Of a DNA stretch of 64,000 nucleotides, positions 58,501 to 64,000 are shown piece by piece. The position numbers and the translations under genes were made by a program. The notes below the pieces were generated by a model. That model made no database searches. It was given only the letters and a program-made list of their open reading frames with translations, and was not told the origin of the DNA. The stretch is from Mycobacteroides sp. LB1 (GTDB lineage: Bacteria; Actinomycetota; Actinomycetes; Mycobacteriales; Mycobacteriaceae). Every line of letters starts with the position of its first letter. The first letter of the stretch is position 1. The stretch spans positions 868,001-932,000 of the forward strand of contig NZ_JACCFF010000001.1 of assembly GCF_013449725.1 (NCBI RefSeq), read 5' to 3'.

Positions 58501-58802
58501 CCGCGAGCTTCCTGCGTCGGATCTCCCGATTCCCTCAGGTCATAGCAGGCCATATCCACATCGGGCTCATCAATGACCCTCTGGAAGACCTTGCCATCCA
58601 CCTCGAAGATGCCGGCCCTCATCGATTCGGCCTCGCCCACCACGTGACGAATCGCCTGCTGGAGCAGGCCACTCTCGACCGCTCCCTCGATCCGTACCAG
58701 CACACCCAACTGCCACGCCGTATCGAAGCGCCCTGTTTGTAGCGCAAGCCATATATCCAGTTGTTCTCGCGTTAGCGGAAACGCCCGGTCATCGAGTTCC
58801 AC
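27708..58802 (-). CDS. Eight-module non-ribosomal peptide synthetase (lipo-octapeptide type)
   Basis: One uninterrupted 10,364-residue frame. Order by eye (residues): C 1-440, A ~460-945, T (Ser ~983), E ~1040-1480; C ~1500, A ~1946 with a methyltransferase inside it (~2380-2750, VLEIGAGSG ~2459), T ~2882; C/A/T modules with T serines at ~3937 and ~4989; C-A-T (~6046)-E; C-A-T (~7534); C-A-T (~8589)-E; C-A-T (~10085)-TE. The TE has GWSFGG (Ser ~10208) and a late His in CTHDE. The first C starts the protein with HHIIIDG, as in lipid-initiating synthetases. GTG start at 58802, GGGAGG 5 nt upstream. Not the glycopeptidolipid system: that has four modules over two proteins and a reductase end. 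Product family uncertain. Confidence 0.95.
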   Translation of the reverse strand: MELDDRAFPLTREQLDIWLALQTGRFDTAWQLGVLVRIEGAVESGLLQQAIRHVVGEAESMRAGIFEVDGKVFQRVIDEPDVDMACYDLRESGDPTQEARGMAASIQRTPMPLTGPLVKFALFRTRDDEYYWFGCLHHIIIDGLGIALVGRRIAAVYSALAAGIAISPAFFGSLQDFVAGEADYVASTDYVEDRDYWAGNLPSGDETGYRPPQIADEQDPYSPSAPVQLDSAVIGRVKELSKALRVRRSSVLTAACALLVRGWSADGSDEVVLDFPVSRRVDPASKVRPGMLAGVVPLVLNAGPEATVADFCHQVDRKAREALRHQRFPVNAVIGESDSRGPRQVPNRVVVNFVPARLTLDFGGVPATATYTTFGPVGHFGLFFLGFGDEHFLSTVGAGQPFSNFDAADLVARLERLLVTMAADPDRRLSAMDLLGADERARLDEVGNLAVLTEPAAGAMSVPELFSAQVARTPDATALTFQGRSLTYRELDGSANRLAHLLIAQGVGPGRYVALMLPRSAEAVVAILAVLKSGAAYLPIDPALPAERIAFMVADAGPTAVVSTKDLADRFVGFELPLVDVDDPAVDNQAGTAPPAPTPDDLAYLIYTSGTTGVPKGIAITHRNVTQLFASLDLILPPAGVWSQSHSYSFDFSVWEVWGALLRGGRLVVVPEEVTRAPEDLHALLVAEKVTVLSQTPSAVQALSPLGLDSTALVIGAEACPPDVVDRWAPGRVMVNAYGPSETMICASISAPLNAGSGTPPIGSPVPRAALFVLDEWLRPVPAGVIGELYVAGAGVGVGYVGRVGLTASRFVACAFGRPGHRMYRTGDLVRWRADGQLDYLGRADEQVKVRGYRIELGEIQSALAELDGVEAAVVIAREDRPGNKRLVGYITGSADPAEARGALVKRLPDYMVPAMVVALETLPMTVNGKLDVRALPTPEYSAGEYRAPGDAIEEILAGIYAEVLGLERVGVDESFFELGGDSILSVQVVTRARAAGLTCRPRDIFVEQTVARLARVASVTDSGAHVIDEGIGPVLAVPIMRWLAAVDGPTDEFNQAVLVQAPAGVGEVDVVTMLQALLDRHAMLRLRVDHDEVGGWSLQVPEVGSVDARRRLRSVDELSDKALQEARSRLNPAAGLMLSALWVESPCQLVLIIHHLAVDAVSWLILLEDLNIAWAQHRSGQPVVLPAAGTSFARWASVLTEHASRPDVVKQVGAWREVTATPAALPAADPGADTYATAGRLSVELDSETTGILLGEVPVAFHTRAQDILLIAFGLAWAEFLGDRDAAIGIDVEGHGRHEELSPDLDLSHTVGWFTTKYPVSLSVSGLCWAQVVAGEAALGAVIKGAKEQLRALPHGLTYGLLRYLNDDVDLEGGDPSIAFNYLGRLGAAAGFFGDGWRIHHDGLSAIGTAEAVPMPLMHTVELNAGAIDTGSGPCLHAEWTWATSILDEAQVTRLSRLWFEALAGICTHVRSGGGGLTPSDIAPARLSQLQIDELQRKYDVADILPLTPLQRGLLFHAGTAQAGDDMYAVQLDFTLTGPLDPDRLHDAMRTVVGRHPHLAALFSQQFEEPVQVIPAHPAVQWRYVDLGGGDTETDELIAQVCGAERAAVCDLARQSAFRAALIRIEECRHRFVLTSHHILLDGWSLPILLREIFASYYGQRLAAAGSYRAFLTWLADRDLEAAREAWGEVLGGLEAPTLVGPKNRLGQGQRGFETSRVSEQTTRALGELARSCRTTLSTVLQGAWAMVLTLLTGQQDVVFGTPRSRVGQLEVANAESMVGLLINTVPVRANITATTTTADLLAQLQKAHNDTLEHQHLALSEIHRVAGHEQLFDTLFVYENYPIDSGMMLGADGLAIAEFTNREYNHYPLTVEALPGRELGLHVEYDTDVFDAVGIGALVDRLQRVLVAMAPDPTRRLSSVDLLDRAERDRVLSGLSGATTAAPVGVTPRLLAAAVAAHPDAPAVLDGVRTISYRELDEYSNRLARKMIDMGVGPEHAVGVAMDRCTELVVAWWAVVKAGGVYVPVDLDHPVERIASVLDAAGAVCVLTCGADDVAAVGSLPVLRIDGLEVSGYSAEPITDADRLSVLTAADTAYVIFTSGSTGVPKGVALSHSGLLGWAAAQCDLFGLDADARVLMVASPTFDASVGELLLAAGSGAALVIAPPQVYAGEALTSLLHRQKVSAAILTPTVLSTLDRGRLDGLHTLIAVGEACLPELVEAWAPDRRMFNGYGPSETTIWVTCAPLKAGQPVRIGAPIAGVRALVLDAWLNPVPVGVVGELYLSGPALAHGYLGRVELTAERFVANPFGSLFGVAGQRMYRTGDLVRWTPDGVLEYLGRADGQIKLRGQRIELGEIENTLLACPQVTQAAVTVQDGAAGSHLVAYVTLDQTVADHDAGDVEEWKHLYDDLYGADIASSFGMDFRGWNSSYTGEPIPLEEMVEWRCATVNRIMSLRPKRVLEIGAGSGLLLSEIAPQCDQYVATDFSAVAIDNLARSLEQLQVSWRNRVELLAQPAHVTEGLSRSHFDTIVLNSVVQYFPNAGYLAEVIDTAMDLLAPGGAVFIGDIRNHALQGAFQTAIAVGRSGGADTAEIRGRVRHAMRGETELLLAPEFFTTWADSCPSVGGLDIRVKRGWADNELSRYRYDVVIHKTPTPARSVSAESTWTWARCASLRGLRDELVSRRPAVIRVTDIPRAGQIDDVRVEAALAAGLSVVDALAQAAAGPEAVDPEELHRLGEAAGYHVAVTYGTQLGSLSAVFIADDGLPAPRLTDLYQPSVWAQQRISHANDPRTNTKIGGVRERLSAWLPDYMVPTYIVALEELPLTSSGKLDRKALPAPEYRDGDRYRAPVGAVEEILVGIYAHVLGLERVGVDDSFFDLGGDSLSAMRLISLVNTTLGADLGVRVIFEAPTVAELACLVGGDAPRPEPLVAGARPAALPLSFAQNRLWFIDQLQGPSPIYNIAVALRLRGHLDTDALGAALADVVARHESLRTVFAAVDGTPRQVVIPAERAGFACEVVDATGWSEGRLRTGIDAAARYAFELASESPLHTELFTVSTDEHVLVVVVHHIAADGWSLTPFARDLGLAYAGRCDRQVPQWAPLSVQYADYTLWQRAYLGDADDGDSRLATQLDFWQDTLAGLPERLQLPTDRPYPSVADHRGARVAVDWPAELQQQISRVAREHNATGFMVVQAAFAALLSKIGTSSDVAVGFPIAGRPDPALDELIGFFVNTLVLRVDVTGDPTFAELLAQVRLRSLAAFEHQDVPFELLVDRLNPARSLSHHPLIQVMLGWENFFGHNKSPLGAMTLGDLQVTPIPVHTDTARMDLALSLAERWTEAGQRAGIAVTAEFRTDVFDAETIEALIERLRRVLTGVTAEPQRRLSSVDLLDGAEHARLARWGNEEVLTRPAKPATVAELFAAQAARTPDAVAVTFDSRSMTYRELDESANQLAHLLVSRGAGPGEFVALLFPRSAEPIVAILAVLKSGAAYLPIDPALPAARIEFMLTDAAPRAAVTTAALADKLDGFDVLVIDIDDPARETQPIMAPQAPAPDDLAHIIYTSGTTGVPKGVVVTQYNVVQLFDALDIGVELAPHQVWTQFHSYAFDFSVWEIWGALLHGGRLVVVPDLVARSPADFHSLLVDERVTVLTQTPSAVGLLSPEGLESVALVIGAEPCPPELVDRWAPGRVMVNVYGPTETTMWACKSAPLEAGSGFPPIGSPVSWAAFFVLDEWLHPMPTGVVGELYLAGAGVGAGYWQRSALTASRFVACPVGVPGQRMYRTGDLVCWGPDGQLRYLGRADEQVKIRGYRIELGEIQSALTDLDGVEQAAVIAREDEPGDKRLVGYVTGSADPAKTRAVLADRLPAYMVPAAVVVLEALPVTVNGKLDIRALPAPDYQHVDHYRAPTNPTEEILAGIYAQVLGIDSVGIDDSFFDLGGDSLSTMRLITTINSALEADLGVRAVFEAPTIAQLAPRVGMGVGGLEPLLAGERPAAMPLSFAQNRLWFIDQLQGPSPLYNMPAALRLRGHLDTDALGAALADVVSRHESLRTVFPVCGGMPQQVVIPAEPADFGWDFVDAAGWPVGQLDEAVKAATLYGFDLATEIPIRAMLFGVGPDEHVLVIVVHHIAADGLSLAPLSADLCVAYARRRAGQAPGWAELSVQYADYTLWQRAQFGDLDDTGSRIGAQLSYWQDALAGMPERLQLPTDRPYPPVADQRGATVPVDWPAELQQQVRRLAREHNATSFMVVQAALAVLLSKIGANNDVAVGFPIAGRRDPALDELVGFFVNTLVLRVDLAGDPTFAELLARVQARSLAAFEHQDVPFEVLVERLNPARSLTHHPLVQTMLAWQNFAGHDDPAAGLALEGLEVTSVPLETHSARMDVVFALAERWNGAGDPAGIGGHVEFRTDVFDVPTIETLIGRLQRVLAAMTADPGRRLSSVDLLDEAERVRLDRLGNRTALTRPVPVLPSIPALFAVQVAHTPGEAAVVGEGRAMTYRELDEASNRLAHFLIGQGVRPGDRVALVLTRSAEAIAAILGVLKTGATYLPIDPALPTERIGFILADAAPTAAISTAALADRLDGHDVVVVDINDPQIDGQPGTVLPTPDAADVAYLIYTSGTTGIPKGVAVTHRNVTQLLEHLGAGLPSAGVWSHSHSLAFDASVWEIFGALLRGGRVVVVPDPVARSPKDFHAALVAHEVSVLTQTPSAAAVLSREGLESVSLVMAGEACPTEVVDRWAPGRMMVNAYGPTETAMCVAISAPLIAESGAPPIGFPVPGAALLVLDESLRQVPAGVVGELYVAGHGVAVGYIGRAGLTTSRFVACPFGKLGDRMYRTGDLVRWRADGQLDYLGRADEQVKIRGYRIELGEIQSALTGLDGVENAVVIAREDQAGGRRLVGYITGTADPAEVRTALAVRLPAYMVPAVVVVLDALPRTPNGKLDTRALPAPEYTAGEYRPPEGPAEEILTGIYAQVLGVERVGVDDSFFDLGGDSISAMRLIAAINNCLGVGLAVRTVFEAPTVAQLAPRIGEGVAGPEPVVSWERPAVVPLSFAQNRLWFLDQLNGPSPVYNMAVTLRLDGPLDADALGTALADVVSRHESLRTLFTAPEGTPRQVVVSAELVDFGWSVVDVGGWAADRLSEAIGLVAHHTFDLENEIPLRAKLFRIAKDEHMLVAVVHHIAADGMSITPLVRDLGAAYASRCVGCPPGWAPLAVQYVDYTLWQRAQFGDLDDAASPIGAQLAYWQDALAGIPERLQLPIDRPYPLVADQCGATVEVDWSAELQQQVARAAREHNATSFMVMQAALAVLLSKIGTNPEVAVGFPIAGRRDPTLDELVGFFVNTLVLRVDVAGDPTFTELLTQVRRRSLAAFEHQDVPFEVLVERLNPTRSLTHHPLVQVTLAWQNFAGHDDPAAGLSLGDVLVTPLPVDTHTARMDLVISLGERWSDAGDPAGIGGTVEFRTDVFDARTIEALVGRLQRVLLDMTAEPARRLSSVDVLDDAEHTHLDAIGNRAVLTELLGAPVSVPELFATQVARIPNAVALTSGGRSMTYRDLDEASNRLAHVLIGRGVGSGQCVALLLSRSAEAIVAMFAVLKTGAAYLPIDPALPDDRIGFMLTNAAPVAAVTTAELAARIYGHKAAVVDVHDPALGAELSSPLPVPDPDDIAYLIYTSGTTGVPKGVAIAHRNVTRLMETLDFGFLPAEVWSQSHSLAFDISAWEIFCPLLRGGRLVVVPEELTHSPEQFHALLVAEKVTVLTQTPSAVSVLSCEGLESVSLIVAGEACPAEVVDRWAPGRVMINAYGPSETTIAVTVSAPLKAGSSGVVPIGAPVRSAALFVLDGSLRSVPVGVIGELYAAGAGVGCGYIGRGGLTASRFVACPFVGTGAPGQRMYRTGDLVRWRADGQLDYLGRADEQVKVRGHRIELGEIQSALSELDGVETAVVIAREDRPGDRRLVGYITGTADPAEARAALADLLPAYMVPAAVVALEALPLTANSKLDIRALPAPNYHDVDRYRAPGNAVEEILAGIYAQVLGLERVSVDESFFELGGDSISSMQVVTRARAAGLTCRPRDIFVEQNVARLARVVEVAEGPVGPIDEGVGAVWATPIMHWLRASEGPIDEFNQTMLVQAPSGVGAADVLIVLQALLNRHAMLRLRVDPGENGWSLTVPEVGSVDARGCLQSVDELSDDAVVQARSRLNPQAGAMLSALWVASTGQLVIIIHHLAVDAVSWRILLEDLNIAWVRHRAGQPVVLPAAGTSFAQWSSLLTERASSSEIVDQVGIWNAVASTPAALPAVRPGTDTFVTAGHHAAELDAETTSMLLGEVPAAFHAGIHEILLIAFALATAEFVETGTAVGIDVEGHGRQEELAAGVDLSRTVGWFTTKYPVSLAVSGLDWEHIVSGQAALGTVIKDAKEQLRALPEPLTYGLLRYLNTDVDLEGTDPTIGFNYLGRQGRAAELSEELWRPGPQGGSATTAAAAISMPLLHTVELNAVTIDTDTGPRLHANWTWAPSVLGRAQIGRLSGLWFEALTGICAHVRSGGGGLTPSDIAPARLSQRQIDELAGRYRIADILALTPVQQGLLFHANTAAGSDDLYAGQLDFTLTGPLDAGRLHDAVQTMITRHPHLVARFCDQFDEPVQVIPADPAVPWEYIELNGDVDDRIQRLCADERTAVCDLGNRSAFRVALIRTAADRHRLVLTNHHIVLDGWSLPILLGEIFAGYYGQRLSPPAPYRSFVTWLDARDRDGARAAWRQVLAGFDSPTLVGPQDRVKLGARRAELVQLSAELSRAVGELARSYHTTVNVVLQAAFAQLLCWMTGQHDVVFGTTVSGRPPEVPGAESMVGLMINTVPVRADITATTTTADLLAQLQNTHNDTLEHEHLALNEIHRIAGQEKLFDTLFAFENYPIDAAALAGEHELAITDIGSRESTHYPLTFQAQPGPQLGLRVEYDTEVFDPDHIETLVERFQRALVAMTADPERRFSSMDVLDEAEHTQLDGWGDRAVLSKSATGVSIPTLFGEQVARIPDAVAITFQDRSMTYRELDEEANRLAHLLMGHGAGPGKCVALLFPRSAEAIVAILAVLKTGAAYLPIDPGHPPARVEFMVEDAGPIAVITTAELVDRFVGCTLSVVDIEDPALRTQSCMAPTEPVPDDLAHIIYTSGTTGVPKGMAVTHDNVTRMFDAASVGVELAPHQVWAQVHSYAFDFSVWEIWGALLHGGRLVVVPESVARSPKDFHALLVAEKVTVVSQTPSAVRMLSPEGLESVALVVGAEPVPSELVDRWAAGRTMVNGYGPTETTIFASISAPLNSGSGTPPIGSPVPGASLFVLDGWLRPVSVGVIGELYVAGRGVGVGYVSRAPLTASRFVGCPFVGAGAPGQRMYRTGDLVRWDTDGQLHYVGRADEQVKIRGYRIELGEIQSALAELDGVEAAEVIVREDRPGEKRLVGYLTGSADPVAVRALLAERLPAYMVPAAVVVLEALPLTPNGKLDKRALPAPEYTAGAYRGPTSPTEEILTGIYAHVLGVQRVGVDESFFDLGGDSISAMRLIAAINTALDDDLPVRTIFEAPTVAQLAPRIGDGAGGLEPLVAGPRPAVVPLSFSQNRLWLVDQLQGPSPVYNIAAAMRLNGPLDSEALGTALADVVARHESLRTLFAAPGGTPQQVVIPVDRADFGWEAVDATGWSASRLSEAVGKVASHAFALESEIPLRARLFRIAEDEHVLAAVVHHIAADGWSFTPLVRDVGVAYAGRCVGQAPDWEPLAVQYVDYTLWQRAQFGEIDDRGSRMAAQLAYWEEALAGMPDRLQLPTDRPYPLVADQRGATVEISWPAELQQRVARVARDHNATNFMVIQTALAVLLSKISAGDDVAVGFPIAGRRDPVLDELVGFFVNTLVLRVDMAGDPTFIELLAQVRQRSLAAFENQDVPFELLVERLNPTRSLGHHPLVQVMLAWQNLPGNSADPAAGLSLGDVQVTPLPTDTQSARMDLTFSLSERWSENGDPAGIGGRVEYRTDVFDPAGIQLLTDRLQRVLMALTVDPTRVLSSVDLLDESEHARLDEIGNRAVLAEPSISVSISALFAEQATRTPSSVAVTHQGRSMTYRQLDEASNRLAHWLVRHGSGPGRCAALMLPRSAEAIVAILAVLKTGASYLPIDPALPTSRIAFMLEDAGPVAVLSNADLADRLDGHGVAVMNVDDPAVGMQPCTDLPAPAPDDIAYLIYTSGTTGVPKGVAVTHQNVTQLLASTSVRLPHTGVWSQWHSLAFDVSVAEIFGALLHGGRLVVVPEEVARSAEEFHALLVAERVSVLSQTPSAAGMLTTEGLESVALVVAGEACPAELMDRWGPGRVMVNAYGPTEATIYAAVSASLQAESAGAHGAPIGSPVPGAALFVLDRSLCPAPAGVVGELYVAGAGVGVGYWRRAGLTASRFVACPFGGAGMRMYRTGDLVRWRVDGQLDYLGRTDEQVKIRGYRIELGEIQSALANLDGVEAAVVIAREDRPGDKRLVGYITGTARSDEARAALSERLPIYMIPAAVVALDALPLTPNGKLDKRALPAPEYRVGEYRAPESPVEELLAGIYAQVLGLGQVSTDESFFELGGDSILSMQVVARARAAGLTCRPRDIFVEQTVARLARVVAIADGSDRPIDEGVGKLNATPIMHWLQGVNGPVDQFNQTMVVQAPAGVGAADVAIVLQALLNRHAMLRLRVGRDEPASSLSVPEVGSVDAHDCLQSVDELTEEAVVQARSRLNPQRGVMLSALWSEATGELVVIIHHLAVDAVSWLILVEDLNIAWSQLRDGRPVVLPAGGMSFARWAELLGEHARTPEVVAQNKVWQRVAATPAVFPAGQPAIDTYANAGRLSVTFDDLETIPALLAEVPIAFHARIQEILLIALALAVAEFSGNNGAAIGIDIEGHGRAEELGEAVDLSRTVGWFTTKYPVSLLVSRLDWTQVGAGEAALGAVIKDAKEQLRAHPDGLTYGALRYLNADVDLEGADPTIGFNYFGRQGTSGTDLAGEGWRICRDGASFVDAAMAIPMPLMHSLDINAVTIDTKDGPHLHVDWTWAPSVLDEGQVRRLSRLWFEALAGICTLVRSGGGGLTPSDIAPARLGQHQIDDLARRYRIADVLPLTPLQQGLLFHANAVRGSGDLYAVQMDIGLSGPLDQRRLRTAIQAVTARHPNLVARFCDQFDEPVQIIPADPVMAWRLVDLVGDIGLDIDGQVQQVCAAERAAVCDLADQPAFRVALIRIAADRHRLVLTNHHIVLDGWSMPILLGEIFAGYYGQRLPVAAPYRSFVSWLAARDVDAARAAWGEVFADFDTPTLVNPQRRLGRGARGVRSFEIPAETIQSVGALARSSRTTVNTVLQAAWALVLTSLTGQSDIAFGTTVSGRPAEVPGAESMVGLLINTVPVRANITATTTTGDLLAQLQGAYNRTLEHQHLILNEIHRVTGHDQLFDTLFAFENYPTDTGVALADQEFAITDVISRESTHYPLTVQAQPGRELRLRVEYDTDVLDSDSIESVIDRLQRALEVMTTDPGRQLSSLDLLDDAEHARLDEVGNRAVLTRPGSAHMSVPGLFAQHVARIPDAVAVRFEGRSVTYRELDGASNRLAHLLIDRGVGPGQTVALLLSRSAKAIAAMLAVLKTGAAYLPIDEALPAERIGFMLADAAPVAVITSLDLRSRLDRHDLDGQDKVIIDIDDLAVYIQPGTPLPWPDPDDVAYLIYTSGTTGVPKGVAITHHNLTQLLESLDAGLPDEGVWSQSHSYSFDFSVWEIWGALLRGGRLVVVPDSVVHSPEDFHALLIAEKVGVLCQTPSAAGALSSEGLESVALVIGAESCPSDLVDRWAPGRVMINAYGPTETTICASVSAGLAAGAGVVPIGSPVPGTALFVLDGWLRPVPAGVVGELYVAGRGVGPGYVHRSGLTASRFVACPFGESDSRMYRTGDVVRWRADGQLQYMGRADEQVKIRGYRIELGEIQSALAELDGVEQAVVIAREDLPAGKRLVGYVTGSADPAEVRAQLGARLPAYMVPAAVVGLEALPLTVNGKLDIRALPAPEYITGQYRAPKGPTEEILAGIYARVLGVERVGVEDSFFYLGGDSISAMRLVAAINTALDTDLPVPVVFEAPTVRSLSQRLRVAAGHVPVIVPVQTLHEGSGVPLFCIHPAGGMSWPYHVFGNYLDCPIIGIQQVPEQLSSIHEMAMVYADRIEEAFPAGPYNLLGWSFGGVVAHEVAIELQRRGRVISRLVLLDAQPVIDDAVISEVSDKYESQNNEQIAELLRESGLSDFAQSKQVFDLLVENADKNIARYRIHRPGVFEGDVTIFSAERSRADRRLFLSQSWAPHASRTVIVESIDCTHDEMLTNESAGMYGQRLWHLLKP
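31502..36061 (-). other. NRPS module 7: C - A - T - E
   Basis: L-donor C domain ([24 protein letters not shown]). The A pocket reads DVASVAAIYK, the only one with Ala in place of Trp at position 239. T is LGGDSILS, then an epimerase with [15 protein letters not shown]-residue is predicted at position 7. Confidence 0.85.
36062..39142 (-). other. NRPS module 6: C - A - T
   Basis: The C domain starts [16 protein letters not shown] (D-donor type) with [11 protein letters not shown], consistent with the preceding epimerase. The A pocket reads DFWSVGGIFK. T is LGGDSISA. An L-residue is expected. Confidence 0.85.
39143..43702 (-). other. NRPS module 5: C - A - T - E
   Basis: L-donor C domain ([15 protein letters not shown]). 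The A pocket reads DIWTIAAIAK, no confident substrate. T is LGGDSISS, followed by an epimerase with [13 protein letters not shown] and FNYLGR. A D-residue is predicted at position 5. Confidence 0.85.
43703..46861 (-). other. NRPS module 4: C - A - T, phenylalanine-like pocket
   Basis: L-donor C domain ([24 protein letters not shown]). The A pocket reads DAWTVAAMCK, very close to the classic Phe codes DAWTIAAICK (gramicidin S) and DAWTVAAVCK (tyrocidine), so an aromatic L-residue, most likely Phe, is predicted. It is the only module with a reasonable by-eye substrate call. Confidence 0.75.
46862..50027 (-). other. NRPS module 3: C - A - T
   Basis: The C domain begins [15 protein letters not shown] with HHIAADGWS, an L-donor type. 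The A pocket reads DFWTVGVMWK; substrate not assignable. T carries LGGDSLST. No epimerase, so an L-residue is expected. Confidence 0.85.
50028..54329 (-). other. NRPS module 2: C - A(N-methyltransferase) - T
   Basis: The C domain starts [16 protein letters not shown], the pattern of domains that accept a D-residue donor, fitting E in module 1. A uses [12 protein letters not shown]; pocket DAGIIVGIWK. A SAM-dependent methyltransferase ([15 protein letters not shown] about 51385-51430) interrupts A after [11 protein letters not shown], the usual site for N-methylation. There is no E, so residue 2 is N-methyl-L. This A domain is the most divergent of the eight. Confidence 0.85.
54330..58802 (-). 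other. NRPS module 1: starter C - A - T - E
   Basis: The C domain has HHIIIDG and no upstream carrier, so it probably acylates the first residue. The A domain has [13 protein letters not shown], and the ten pocket positions (GrsA numbering, aligned by eye) read DFWSVGAICK; no confident substrate. T is LGGDSIL. E is recognised by [13 protein letters not shown] and FNYLGR. Predicted output: an N-acyl D-amino acid. Boundaries here and below are approximate. Confidence 0.85.
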
Positions 58803-58807
58803 TGAGA

Positions 58808-58813
58808 CCTCCC
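58808..58813 (-). promoter_or_regulatory. Ribosome-binding site of the synthetase
   Basis: GGGAGG on the minus strand lies 5 nt before the GTG at 58802-58800. It decides the start: the first C domain begins immediately ([15 protein letters not shown]), so nothing is missing. Confidence 0.75.
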
Positions 58814-58922
58814 AGCTTTACCGTGCCGCTCATGCCCAGGCGGTCTGCGCATCGCCGACCCTGCGCACGCCGCCCTGCACCTGCCATCCCCGAACGGATG
58901 GAGCTTCGCCGATCGCCCTTCG

Positions 58923-58932
58923 TGTCTAGACA
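58923..58932. promoter_or_regulatory. TGTCTAGACA palindrome upstream of the synthetase
   Basis: A perfect 10-bp palindrome lies 120 bp upstream of the GTG start. It is identical to the core of the palindrome upstream of alkB (6071-6080). A shared TetR-type regulator is the natural reading, by inference. Confidence 0.45.
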
Positions 58933-59678
58933 GCTAACTCGATAGCGCTACACGCGACCCGAATACAGTTGCAGCACTGCATGATTAATCGCTCCGGCAA
59001 ACCAGAGCGCCAACCAGTCCACTTGCACTCAGTGTTGGATCTTGATGTCACATATGACGATCTAACAGCTGCTCGTTGTACCCCGCCAGAAATTTGCGAA
59101 ACTTTCAGGCCAGATACAGGTAATTAGGGGCTCAGGATTCGTCGGCGAACGGCTACCGCACGCCCACGAATGGCCTCACATCGCATTCTCGGCGCGAGTG
59201 ACTGTGTAGCGATCCGTGCCCAGAATTCCGTTCTCACATAAGAGATTCCCGAATCCCACGCGTGTCTCACTAGCCAGCTAAACAACGTCGACTGAGGGCA
59301 CCGCCGAGCGCTCCCCGCGGACACGTTGCACCGTCTCTCTTCCTGCCCCAGGAGCAACACGGCAGTGTTTGCTAATCGGGTCACAGTCGACGCAGTCGTT
59401 TGCCCAATCGAGGTTGTCGCCATGGCTGACACGAACGTCGAATCGCGTCGTGTTTGTAGCTGAAAGCATCCGGCCCATCATTACCGAGCGGCGCCACCTG
59501 GCCTATCCGTACAGCGGATCCCATCGCCTGGCTACATCATGGGGACGACTTCCGAATAACTGTCTACTTGCCCGAGGGTCAGCGCGAAATTGTTGTGCAA
59601 CGCAAGGATTCGTACCGCCCGAAAATGACGTGGCGATGACACTTGGCGGCACTTAATCCGGAGCGCCTCGGCCTCGCC

Positions 59679-60878
59679 CTACTGCACGACTGAGTGCGCG
59701 GCAGCCCGCTCGGCGAGATTTTCTTCGACCTCGTGCACCCACACCCCATGGGCGTGCGTGGTGTCCACCTCTATCTCGAACCGCTCCGTCATATCCGGGG
59801 TGACATCGGCCAGGTCCACATAGAACTGCTCATACCAGCGGCGGTGCTGGTAAACGGCGCCGTCCTCCTGGGTGAGCAACGGATTGTCGATTCGCGTCTT
59901 ATTCTTCCAGATCTCGACGTCTTCCAGGAACCCGTCACCGAACGACATGGCCAGCGCCGCGGCCAGCTTCTTGGCGTTCTCCGGTGGCAGGTCGGGCATC
60001 TCCTGAATGGCAACGCCCCACTGCAGGACAAAGGAATCGTGCGTCACCGGGTAGTGGCAGTTGATGAGCGCCACTTCGACGGTGAATCCGGGGCCGAGAT
60101 CGTTGTGGATCCAGTCGATCATGTACGCCGGCCCGAAGTAGGTGGCCTCGGACCGCACACCCGTTCCTTCCCAAAGCTTTTCGGGATCGGGGACGTAATC
60201 GGGCCGCGGCTTGGACTCCATGAACTGACTGGCCGTCTGCCCCTCGATGACGTTCTTGAAGTACGTCGGGTAGGCGTGGTGGATGTAGAAGAAGTGCGCC
60301 ATGTCGACATTGTTGTCGACGATCTCGCGGCAGTGCGATCCTTCGATGAGAATCGAATTCCATTGCCATGACGACCATTTGCCCTCTCCGTAGCCGTCAA
60401 TCGTCGGCGGCGCCAGCTCGGGCGGCGGCACCGTACCCTCCGGGTCGTGCCACACCAGCAGCTGTCCGTTCACCTCAAGGGTGGGCCAGCTGCGAGTGCG
60501 GGCCAATTTGGGGGTGCGCTTGGCATACGGCACCAGCTTGCACTTGCCGTCGCCACCCCAACGCCAGTCGTGGAACGGACAGGCCACGTTGCCGTCCTTG
60601 ATGGTGCCCTGCGAGAGGTCACCGCCCATGTGCCGGCAATAGGCATCCAGAACGTGTAACGCCCGCGCGGCGTCGCTGTAGACCACGAGTTTGGTACCGA
60701 ACGCTTCGATACCGTGCGGCTCCCCGTCACGAAACGACTCCGCCAATCCGAGACAGTGCCATCCCCTAGCAAACCGGTTCATCGCTGTGCCACTGTCGAT
60801 TTCGCGGATCGCGTCGTCAGTCTGTATTGAATGATCTTCGCGCAAGCTGGGGGTACCTCCCACTTGTGGGGGCCTCAT
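59679..60878 (-). CDS. KshA-like Rieske oxygenase (3-ketosteroid-9-alpha-hydroxylase type)
   Basis: This 399-residue oxygenase has a Rieske [2Fe-2S] motif, CRHMGGDLSQGTIKDGN with CPFHDW after it (C-x-H ... C-x2-H), and a mononuclear iron site in DNNVDMAHFFYIHHAYPTYF. GWHCLG, HDWRWGGDGKCKLVPYAKRTP and KTRIDNPLL are close to mycobacterial KshA, which hydroxylates the steroid nucleus. Substrate could be a steroid or a lipid for the nearby synthetase. No KshB-type reductase is nearby, so electrons must come from elsewhere. I start at the ATG at 60878, which has GGGGAGG 8 nt upstream; a TTG at 60845 is an alternative. It lies 41 bp after the fadD-type gene: likely operon. Confidence 0.87.
   Translation of the reverse strand: MRPPQVGGTPSLREDHSIQTDDAIREIDSGTAMNRFARGWHCLGLAESFRDGEPHGIEAFGTKLVVYSDAARALHVLDAYCRHMGGDLSQGTIKDGNVACPFHDWRWGGDGKCKLVPYAKRTPKLARTRSWPTLEVNGQLLVWHDPEGTVPPPELAPPTIDGYGEGKWSSWQWNSILIEGSHCREIVDNNVDMAHFFYIHHAYPTYFKNVIEGQTASQFMESKPRPDYVPDPEKLWEGTGVRSEATYFGPAYMIDWIHNDLGPGFTVEVALINCHYPVTHDSFVLQWGVAIQEMPDLPPENAKKLAAALAMSFGDGFLEDVEIWKNKTRIDNPLLTQEDGAVYQHRRWYEQFYVDLADVTPDMTERFEIEVDTTHAHGVWVHEVEENLAERAAAHSVVQ
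60849..60875. repeat. GC-rich hairpin at the kshA-like start
   Basis: The sequence GGGGGTACCTCCCAC-TT-GTGGGGG forms a short stem (CCCAC/GTGGG, extendable to CC(T)CCCAC/GTGGGGG) at the beginning of the coding region. It looks like a small dispersed palindromic repeat; only one copy is in this window. Confidence 0.5.
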
Positions 60879-60919
60879 CGCGGGGGCCTCCCCTTCGGAC
60901 CTGTCTCCAATACTGCGCG

Positions 60920-62587
60920 CTACAGCAGCCGGTGTCGCCCATATGCCCTGAATTGAGCATCGAGTGCATTTTTGTCCTGCGGCCGCATCCGTTCGAACAC
61001 CGGATCGCCGCGTCCCTCCCACCGCAGCACTGCGTCCTCGCAGTGCCAACGCTGCTCCTTCAACTCGCGTTTGAGCACCTTGTTGGATCCCGTGACCGGC
61101 AGGCTCGCCGATACCCGCAAGAACCGCGGGATTCCCTTGCTCCCCAAGTCTTCCTGCGTCTTGAGAAACTCACTGAATCCCTCGGCGTCGAACTCGGCCG
61201 GATCGGCGACCTCGATGGCAGCCATCACACGATCGCCAGAACGAGGGTCTGGTACCGCGTAGACACCCGCCGCGATCACGGCGGGGTGGCGCCGCAGCAC
61301 CCGTTCGATGGTCAGCGCCGAGGTGTTCTCGCCGTCGACCCGGATCCAGTCGCCGCGCCGGCCGGCGAAATAGATGAACCCGGCCGCATCGAGGTAGCCC
61401 AGGTCGCCGGTCCAGTACCACCCGTCGCGAATGCGGTCGGCGTCGGCATCGTCATTCTTGTAGTAGCCCTCAAAACCGCGCCGTCCCTGTTTGTCGACGA
61501 TCTCGCCGACCGCCTCGTCGACATTGAGTACACGTCCATGCTCATCGAATACCGCCGCGGCACAGTCTTGTAACGTCTCCGGATCCACGATGGCCACGCC
61601 CTCGTGCGCCGGACGTCCCAGTGCGCCGGACGGCGTCTCGGGGTCGAGCGTGACCGCTCCCCCGCCCTCGCTGGATCCGTAGCCCTCGAACAGTTCCGCG
61701 CCGAACCGTCGTCGAAACTCAGACTGATCCTCCGGCGAAGCCTCGGTGCCGAATCCTCGCACCAGCTGGTTGTCGGCGTCATCGGGCTGCTCCGGGGTCG
61801 CCAACAGGTACCCGAGCGCCTTGCCGACGTAGGTGAAGAACGTCGCGCCGAAATACCTGACATCGGGCAGAAAACGCGATGCCGAGAAGGTGGGCGTCAG
61901 GCATACCGTGGCACCGTTGGCCAGTGCGGGAGCCCACAACGCCATCAGTGCGTTCCCGTGGAACAGCGGCATACAGCAGTAGTCGATATCGCGGCGGATA
62001 TGCCCGAATTTCTCGGTGGCCAAGTGCGCGATCTGCGCCAGCCGTCCCTGGCTGCATTTCACCGCCTTGGAGGCGCCGGTCGTGCCGGAGGTGAACAGCA
62101 GCAGGAACAACGAATCGGCACCCACCCCAACGGAAACCGTCGCCGCGGTGCGGTTCTCGTCGAGCCGGGCGAGGTACTGGGGGCTGTCGATCACCAGAAA
62201 CCGATCTTCGGCAAGGCCGAGATCGAGATGCTGGAGCCGGTCGAGGTGTTCGGTGTCGGTGACGATCAGCTGACAGTCGGTGTGACGAATCTCGGCCACC
62301 ATCTCCGCTGCGCCGCGCGTGGGGTTGATACCGACGATGGTGGCCCCGGTCAGCGCGGCACCGCCCAGCCAGAAGACGAAGTCAGGAAGGTTCTCCAACA
62401 GCACGCCGATATGAAAGGGGCCCTCGACCCTCAGCTTCTGCGCGAGCGCGGCCCGTGCGGCGGATTCGCCGACGACCTCGTCCCAGGTCCAGTCGCGGTC
62501 CCGGGTGCGCAACCCTGGGTTGTTATCGCCGATCCGGTCGAGGAGCATCGTGGCGATATCGGCGCGCGGTGTGGAAGCGTCGGGCAT
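60920..62587 (-). CDS. Fatty-acyl/steroid-CoA ligase (FadD1/FadD17-like)
   Basis: This is a 555-residue ANL-family adenylating enzyme. Motifs: LLFTSGTTGASKAVKCSQG (ATP loop, about 168-186), GYGSSEGGGA (about 313-322), GWYWTGDLGYLDAAGFIYFAGRRGDWIRVDGEN and the C-terminal lysine region TGSNKVLKREL. It would make a CoA thioester of a lipid or steroid acid. The C-terminal catalytic domain is complete. It is followed by the kshA-like gene, which suggests steroid or isoprenoid breakdown, but its position beside the synthetase also allows it to supply the acyl starter; neither is proven. The ATG is at 62587. Confidence 0.88.
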   Translation of the reverse strand: MPDASTPRADIATMLLDRIGDNNPGLRTRDRDWTWDEVVGESAARAALAQKLRVEGPFHIGVLLENLPDFVFWLGGAALTGATIVGINPTRGAAEMVAEIRHTDCQLIVTDTEHLDRLQHLDLGLAEDRFLVIDSPQYLARLDENRTAATVSVGVGADSLFLLLFTSGTTGASKAVKCSQGRLAQIAHLATEKFGHIRRDIDYCCMPLFHGNALMALWAPALANGATVCLTPTFSASRFLPDVRYFGATFFTYVGKALGYLLATPEQPDDADNQLVRGFGTEASPEDQSEFRRRFGAELFEGYGSSEGGGAVTLDPETPSGALGRPAHEGVAIVDPETLQDCAAAVFDEHGRVLNVDEAVGEIVDKQGRRGFEGYYKNDDADADRIRDGWYWTGDLGYLDAAGFIYFAGRRGDWIRVDGENTSALTIERVLRRHPAVIAAGVYAVPDPRSGDRVMAAIEVADPAEFDAEGFSEFLKTQEDLGSKGIPRFLRVSASLPVTGSNKVLKRELKEQRWHCEDAVLRWEGRGDPVFERMRPQDKNALDAQFRAYGRHRLL

Positions 62588-62606
62588 ATCGCCGATGATG
62601 CACCCA

Positions 62607-62765
62607 TCAGGTGCCGGTACTCATCGGGCACGAGCTTGGTGATGCTCTGCGCCACGGCGCCCGGATAGATCTGCTTGAGAAACCCGCGGTGACGACATCG
62701 CGCTGGTCGAAATGGGACACGATCGTGAAGACAGAGTCAGCGCCCAGTCCGGGCTGTTTGTCCAT
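62607..62765 (-). pseudogene. Possible frameshifted gene remnant
   Basis: On the minus strand a frame starts ATG at 62765 (MDKQPGLGADSVFTIV...) and stops at 62607 after 52 codons. Its codon bias is good until about 62681, where the coding character jumps to another frame reading FLKQIYPGAVAQSITK and LVPDEYRHLMG. GC-rich third positions continue across the switch. This looks like one small gene broken by a single-base shift, followed directly by the fadD-type gene. I do not recognise the product, and a sequencing error is possible. Confidence 0.35.
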
Positions 62766-62871
62766 CTCGTTCTATGTACTTCGATCCAGAACTTCTATTC
62801 GACAAAATTTCTGAGAACTCTCTAAGGCCCGTGCGCGTTCTGCCGGGTGGCGCGCGATAGCATCGGTGACC

Positions 62872-64000
62872 ATGACCGAAGCCACGGCCACCACCGAGCC
62901 GGATATCCACACCACCGCGGGCAAGCTTGCCGATCTGCGTCGGCGTACCGAGGAAACACTGCATCCGGTTGGTGAGGTCGCCGTCGAGAAGATCCACGCC
63001 AAGGGCAAGCTGACCGCCCGCGAGCGCATCTCCGCGCTGCTCGACGAGGGCTCGTTTGTGGAGCTGGACGCGCTGGCCAAGCACCGCAGCACCAAATTCG
63101 GCCTGGAGTCCAAGCGGCCGCTCGGCGACGGTGTGGTCACCGGCTTCGGCACCATCGACGGCCGCGATGTCTGCATCTTCAGCCAGGACGTCTCGGTATT
63201 CGGCGGCAGCCTCGGTGAGGTGTACGGAGAGAAGATAGTCAAGGTGCAGCAGCTGGCCCTCAAGACCGGCCGCCCGCTGATCGGCATCAACGAGGGCGCT
63301 GGTGCCCGCATCCAGGAGGGTGTCGTCTCCCTCGGCCTGTACAGCCAGATCTTTCACAACAACATCATCGCCTCGGGCGTGATCCCGCAGATCTCGCTGA
63401 TCATGGGGCCGGCCGCCGGTGGGCATGTGTACTCCCCCGCGCTAACCGACTTCATCGTCATGGTCGACCAGACCAGCCAGATGTTCATCACCGGGCCTGA
63501 CGTCATCAAGACCGTCACCGGCGAAGACGTCACCATGGAGGAGCTTGGCGGCGCCCACACCCACGAGGCCAAGTCCGGTACCACGCACTACGTCGCCTCT
63601 GGCGAGCAGGATGCCTTCGACTACGTCCGCGACCTGCTGAGCTACCTGCCCTCGAACAACGCCTCCGAGCCGCCGCGCCATCCCGGCCCCGAACCGACCG
63701 ACGGCGCCATTGAGGACCACCTCACCGAAGAAGACCTCGAGCTGGACACGCTGATCCCAGACTCCCCAAACCAGCCGTACGACATGCACGAGGTCATCAC
63801 CCGCATCCTCGACGATGACGAGTTCCTCGAAGTGCAGGCCGGCTACGCGCAGAACATCGTCATCGGATTCGGACGCGTCGACGGCCGCAGCGTCGGCATC
63901 GTCGCCAACCAGCCCACCCAGTTCGCCGGCTGCCTAGACATCAACGCCTCGGAGAAAGCCGCGCGGTTCATCCGGACCTGCGACTGCTTCGGCATCCCGA
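62872..64000 (+). CDS. accD5: Propionyl-CoA carboxylase beta chain AccD5 (3' partial)
   Basis: 376 residues of an acyl-CoA carboxylase carboxyltransferase subunit, continuing past the window end (family usually about 540). The N-terminus reads [25 protein letters not shown], then [34 protein letters not shown] and [21 protein letters not shown] (acyl-CoA oxyanion-hole glycines). AccD5 carboxylates propionyl-CoA (with the biotinylated AccA3 subunit) to methylmalonyl-CoA for branched lipids. The ATG is at 62872; a GTG 6 nt upstream is an alternative. It is equivalent to Rv3280 and transcribed away from the island. Confidence 0.96.
   Translation, partial: MTEATATTEPDIHTTAGKLADLRRRTEETLHPVGEVAVEKIHAKGKLTARERISALLDEGSFVELDALAKHRSTKFGLESKRPLGDGVVTGFGTIDGRDVCIFSQDVSVFGGSLGEVYGEKIVKVQQLALKTGRPLIGINEGAGARIQEGVVSLGLYSQIFHNNIIASGVIPQISLIMGPAAGGHVYSPALTDFIVMVDQTSQMFITGPDVIKTVTGEDVTMEELGGAHTHEAKSGTTHYVASGEQDAFDYVRDLLSYLPSNNASEPPRHPGPEPTDGAIEDHLTEEDLELDTLIPDSPNQPYDMHEVITRILDDDEFLEVQAGYAQNIVIGFGRVDGRSVGIVANQPTQFAGCLDINASEKAARFIRTCDCFGIP

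Larger units (their letters stand above)
58803..59678. other. 876-bp intergenic region upstream of the synthetase
   Basis: This is the longest gene-free stretch in the window. By eye it is more AT-rich than its surroundings. It contains the TGTCTAGACA palindrome (58923-58932), a small TAGCGCTA palindrome (58943-58950), and a few short open frames on both strands with mixed third-position composition and no recognisable product. It probably holds the synthetase promoter and a long leader or regulatory zone. I see no tRNA or insertion sequence. Confidence 0.6.

Noticed and set aside
27708..58802. Repeated blocks that might suggest a CRISPR array or tandem repeats
   Set aside because: The repeats have a period of about 3.1-4.6 kb and correspond to NRPS modules; no short repeat-spacer pattern is present.
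27708..58802. Glycopeptidolipid synthetase (mps1/mps2)
   Set aside because: That system has four modules in two proteins and ends with a reductase; this is one protein with eight modules, an N-methyltransferase and a thioesterase.
59124..59656. Short frames of 67-102 codons on both strands in the intergenic region
   Set aside because: Mixed third-position composition, no ribosome-binding sites and no recognisable motifs.

Overview
This window comes from a high-GC mycobacterium. Gene order largely follows the Mycobacterium tuberculosis Rv3247c-Rv3280 segment: tmk, ahcY, alkB-rubA-rubB-alkX, an APC permease, manA, pmmA, whiB2, fbiA-fbiB, manC, wbbL, rmlD, an LCP ligase, fadE25, purE-purK, birA and accD5. 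Several M. tuberculosis genes are missing or replaced: a Nudix gene follows fbiB, and mgtC-like and corA genes lie beyond tmk. Together with the large lipopeptide-type synthetase this suggests a rapid grower of the chelonae-abscessus type (Mycobacteroides). The species call is inference.

Layout: 1-1.4 kb holds two magnesium-related genes. 1.4-7.7 kb holds tmk, ahcY, the alkane hydroxylase operon and an amino-acid permease. 7.7-19.3 kb holds a cation-efflux gene, the mannose activation genes (manA, a TobH-like gene, pmmA, then manC), a DUF3499 gene, a minimal metallopeptidase-like gene, whiB2, the F420 genes fbiA-fbiB, a Nudix gene and the rhamnosyltransferase wbbL. 19.3-27.6 kb holds rmlD, the cell-wall ligase lcp1, a TIGR03089-type gene, fadE25, purE-purK, a GtrA-like and a PH-domain membrane protein, and birA. 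Many of these serve envelope synthesis: GDP-mannose, the dTDP-rhamnose linker, and arabinogalactan attachment.

The highlight is at 27.7-58.8 kb: one uninterrupted minus-strand reading frame of 10,364 codons encoding an eight-module non-ribosomal peptide synthetase. By eye it reads C-A-T-E / C-A(MT)-T / C-A-T / C-A-T / C-A-T-E / C-A-T / C-A-T-E / C-A-T-TE. The predicted product is an N-acylated octapeptide with D-residues at positions 1, 5 and 7 and an N-methyl residue at position 2, released by the terminal thioesterase. Upstream on the same strand are a KshA-like Rieske oxygenase and a FadD-type acyl-CoA ligase. The whole block (about 27.6-62.9 kb) sits between birA and accD5, which are neighbours in M. 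tuberculosis, so it looks like an inserted or lineage-specific biosynthetic island. No MbtH-like protein, phosphopantetheinyl transferase or MmpL exporter is visible in the window.

Non-coding signals: a TGTCTAGACA palindrome is present upstream of both alkB and the synthetase. Three hairpin terminators are visible. Short tandem repeats lie at the wbbL and pmmA starts, and a possible frameshifted gene remnant lies upstream of the fadD gene.
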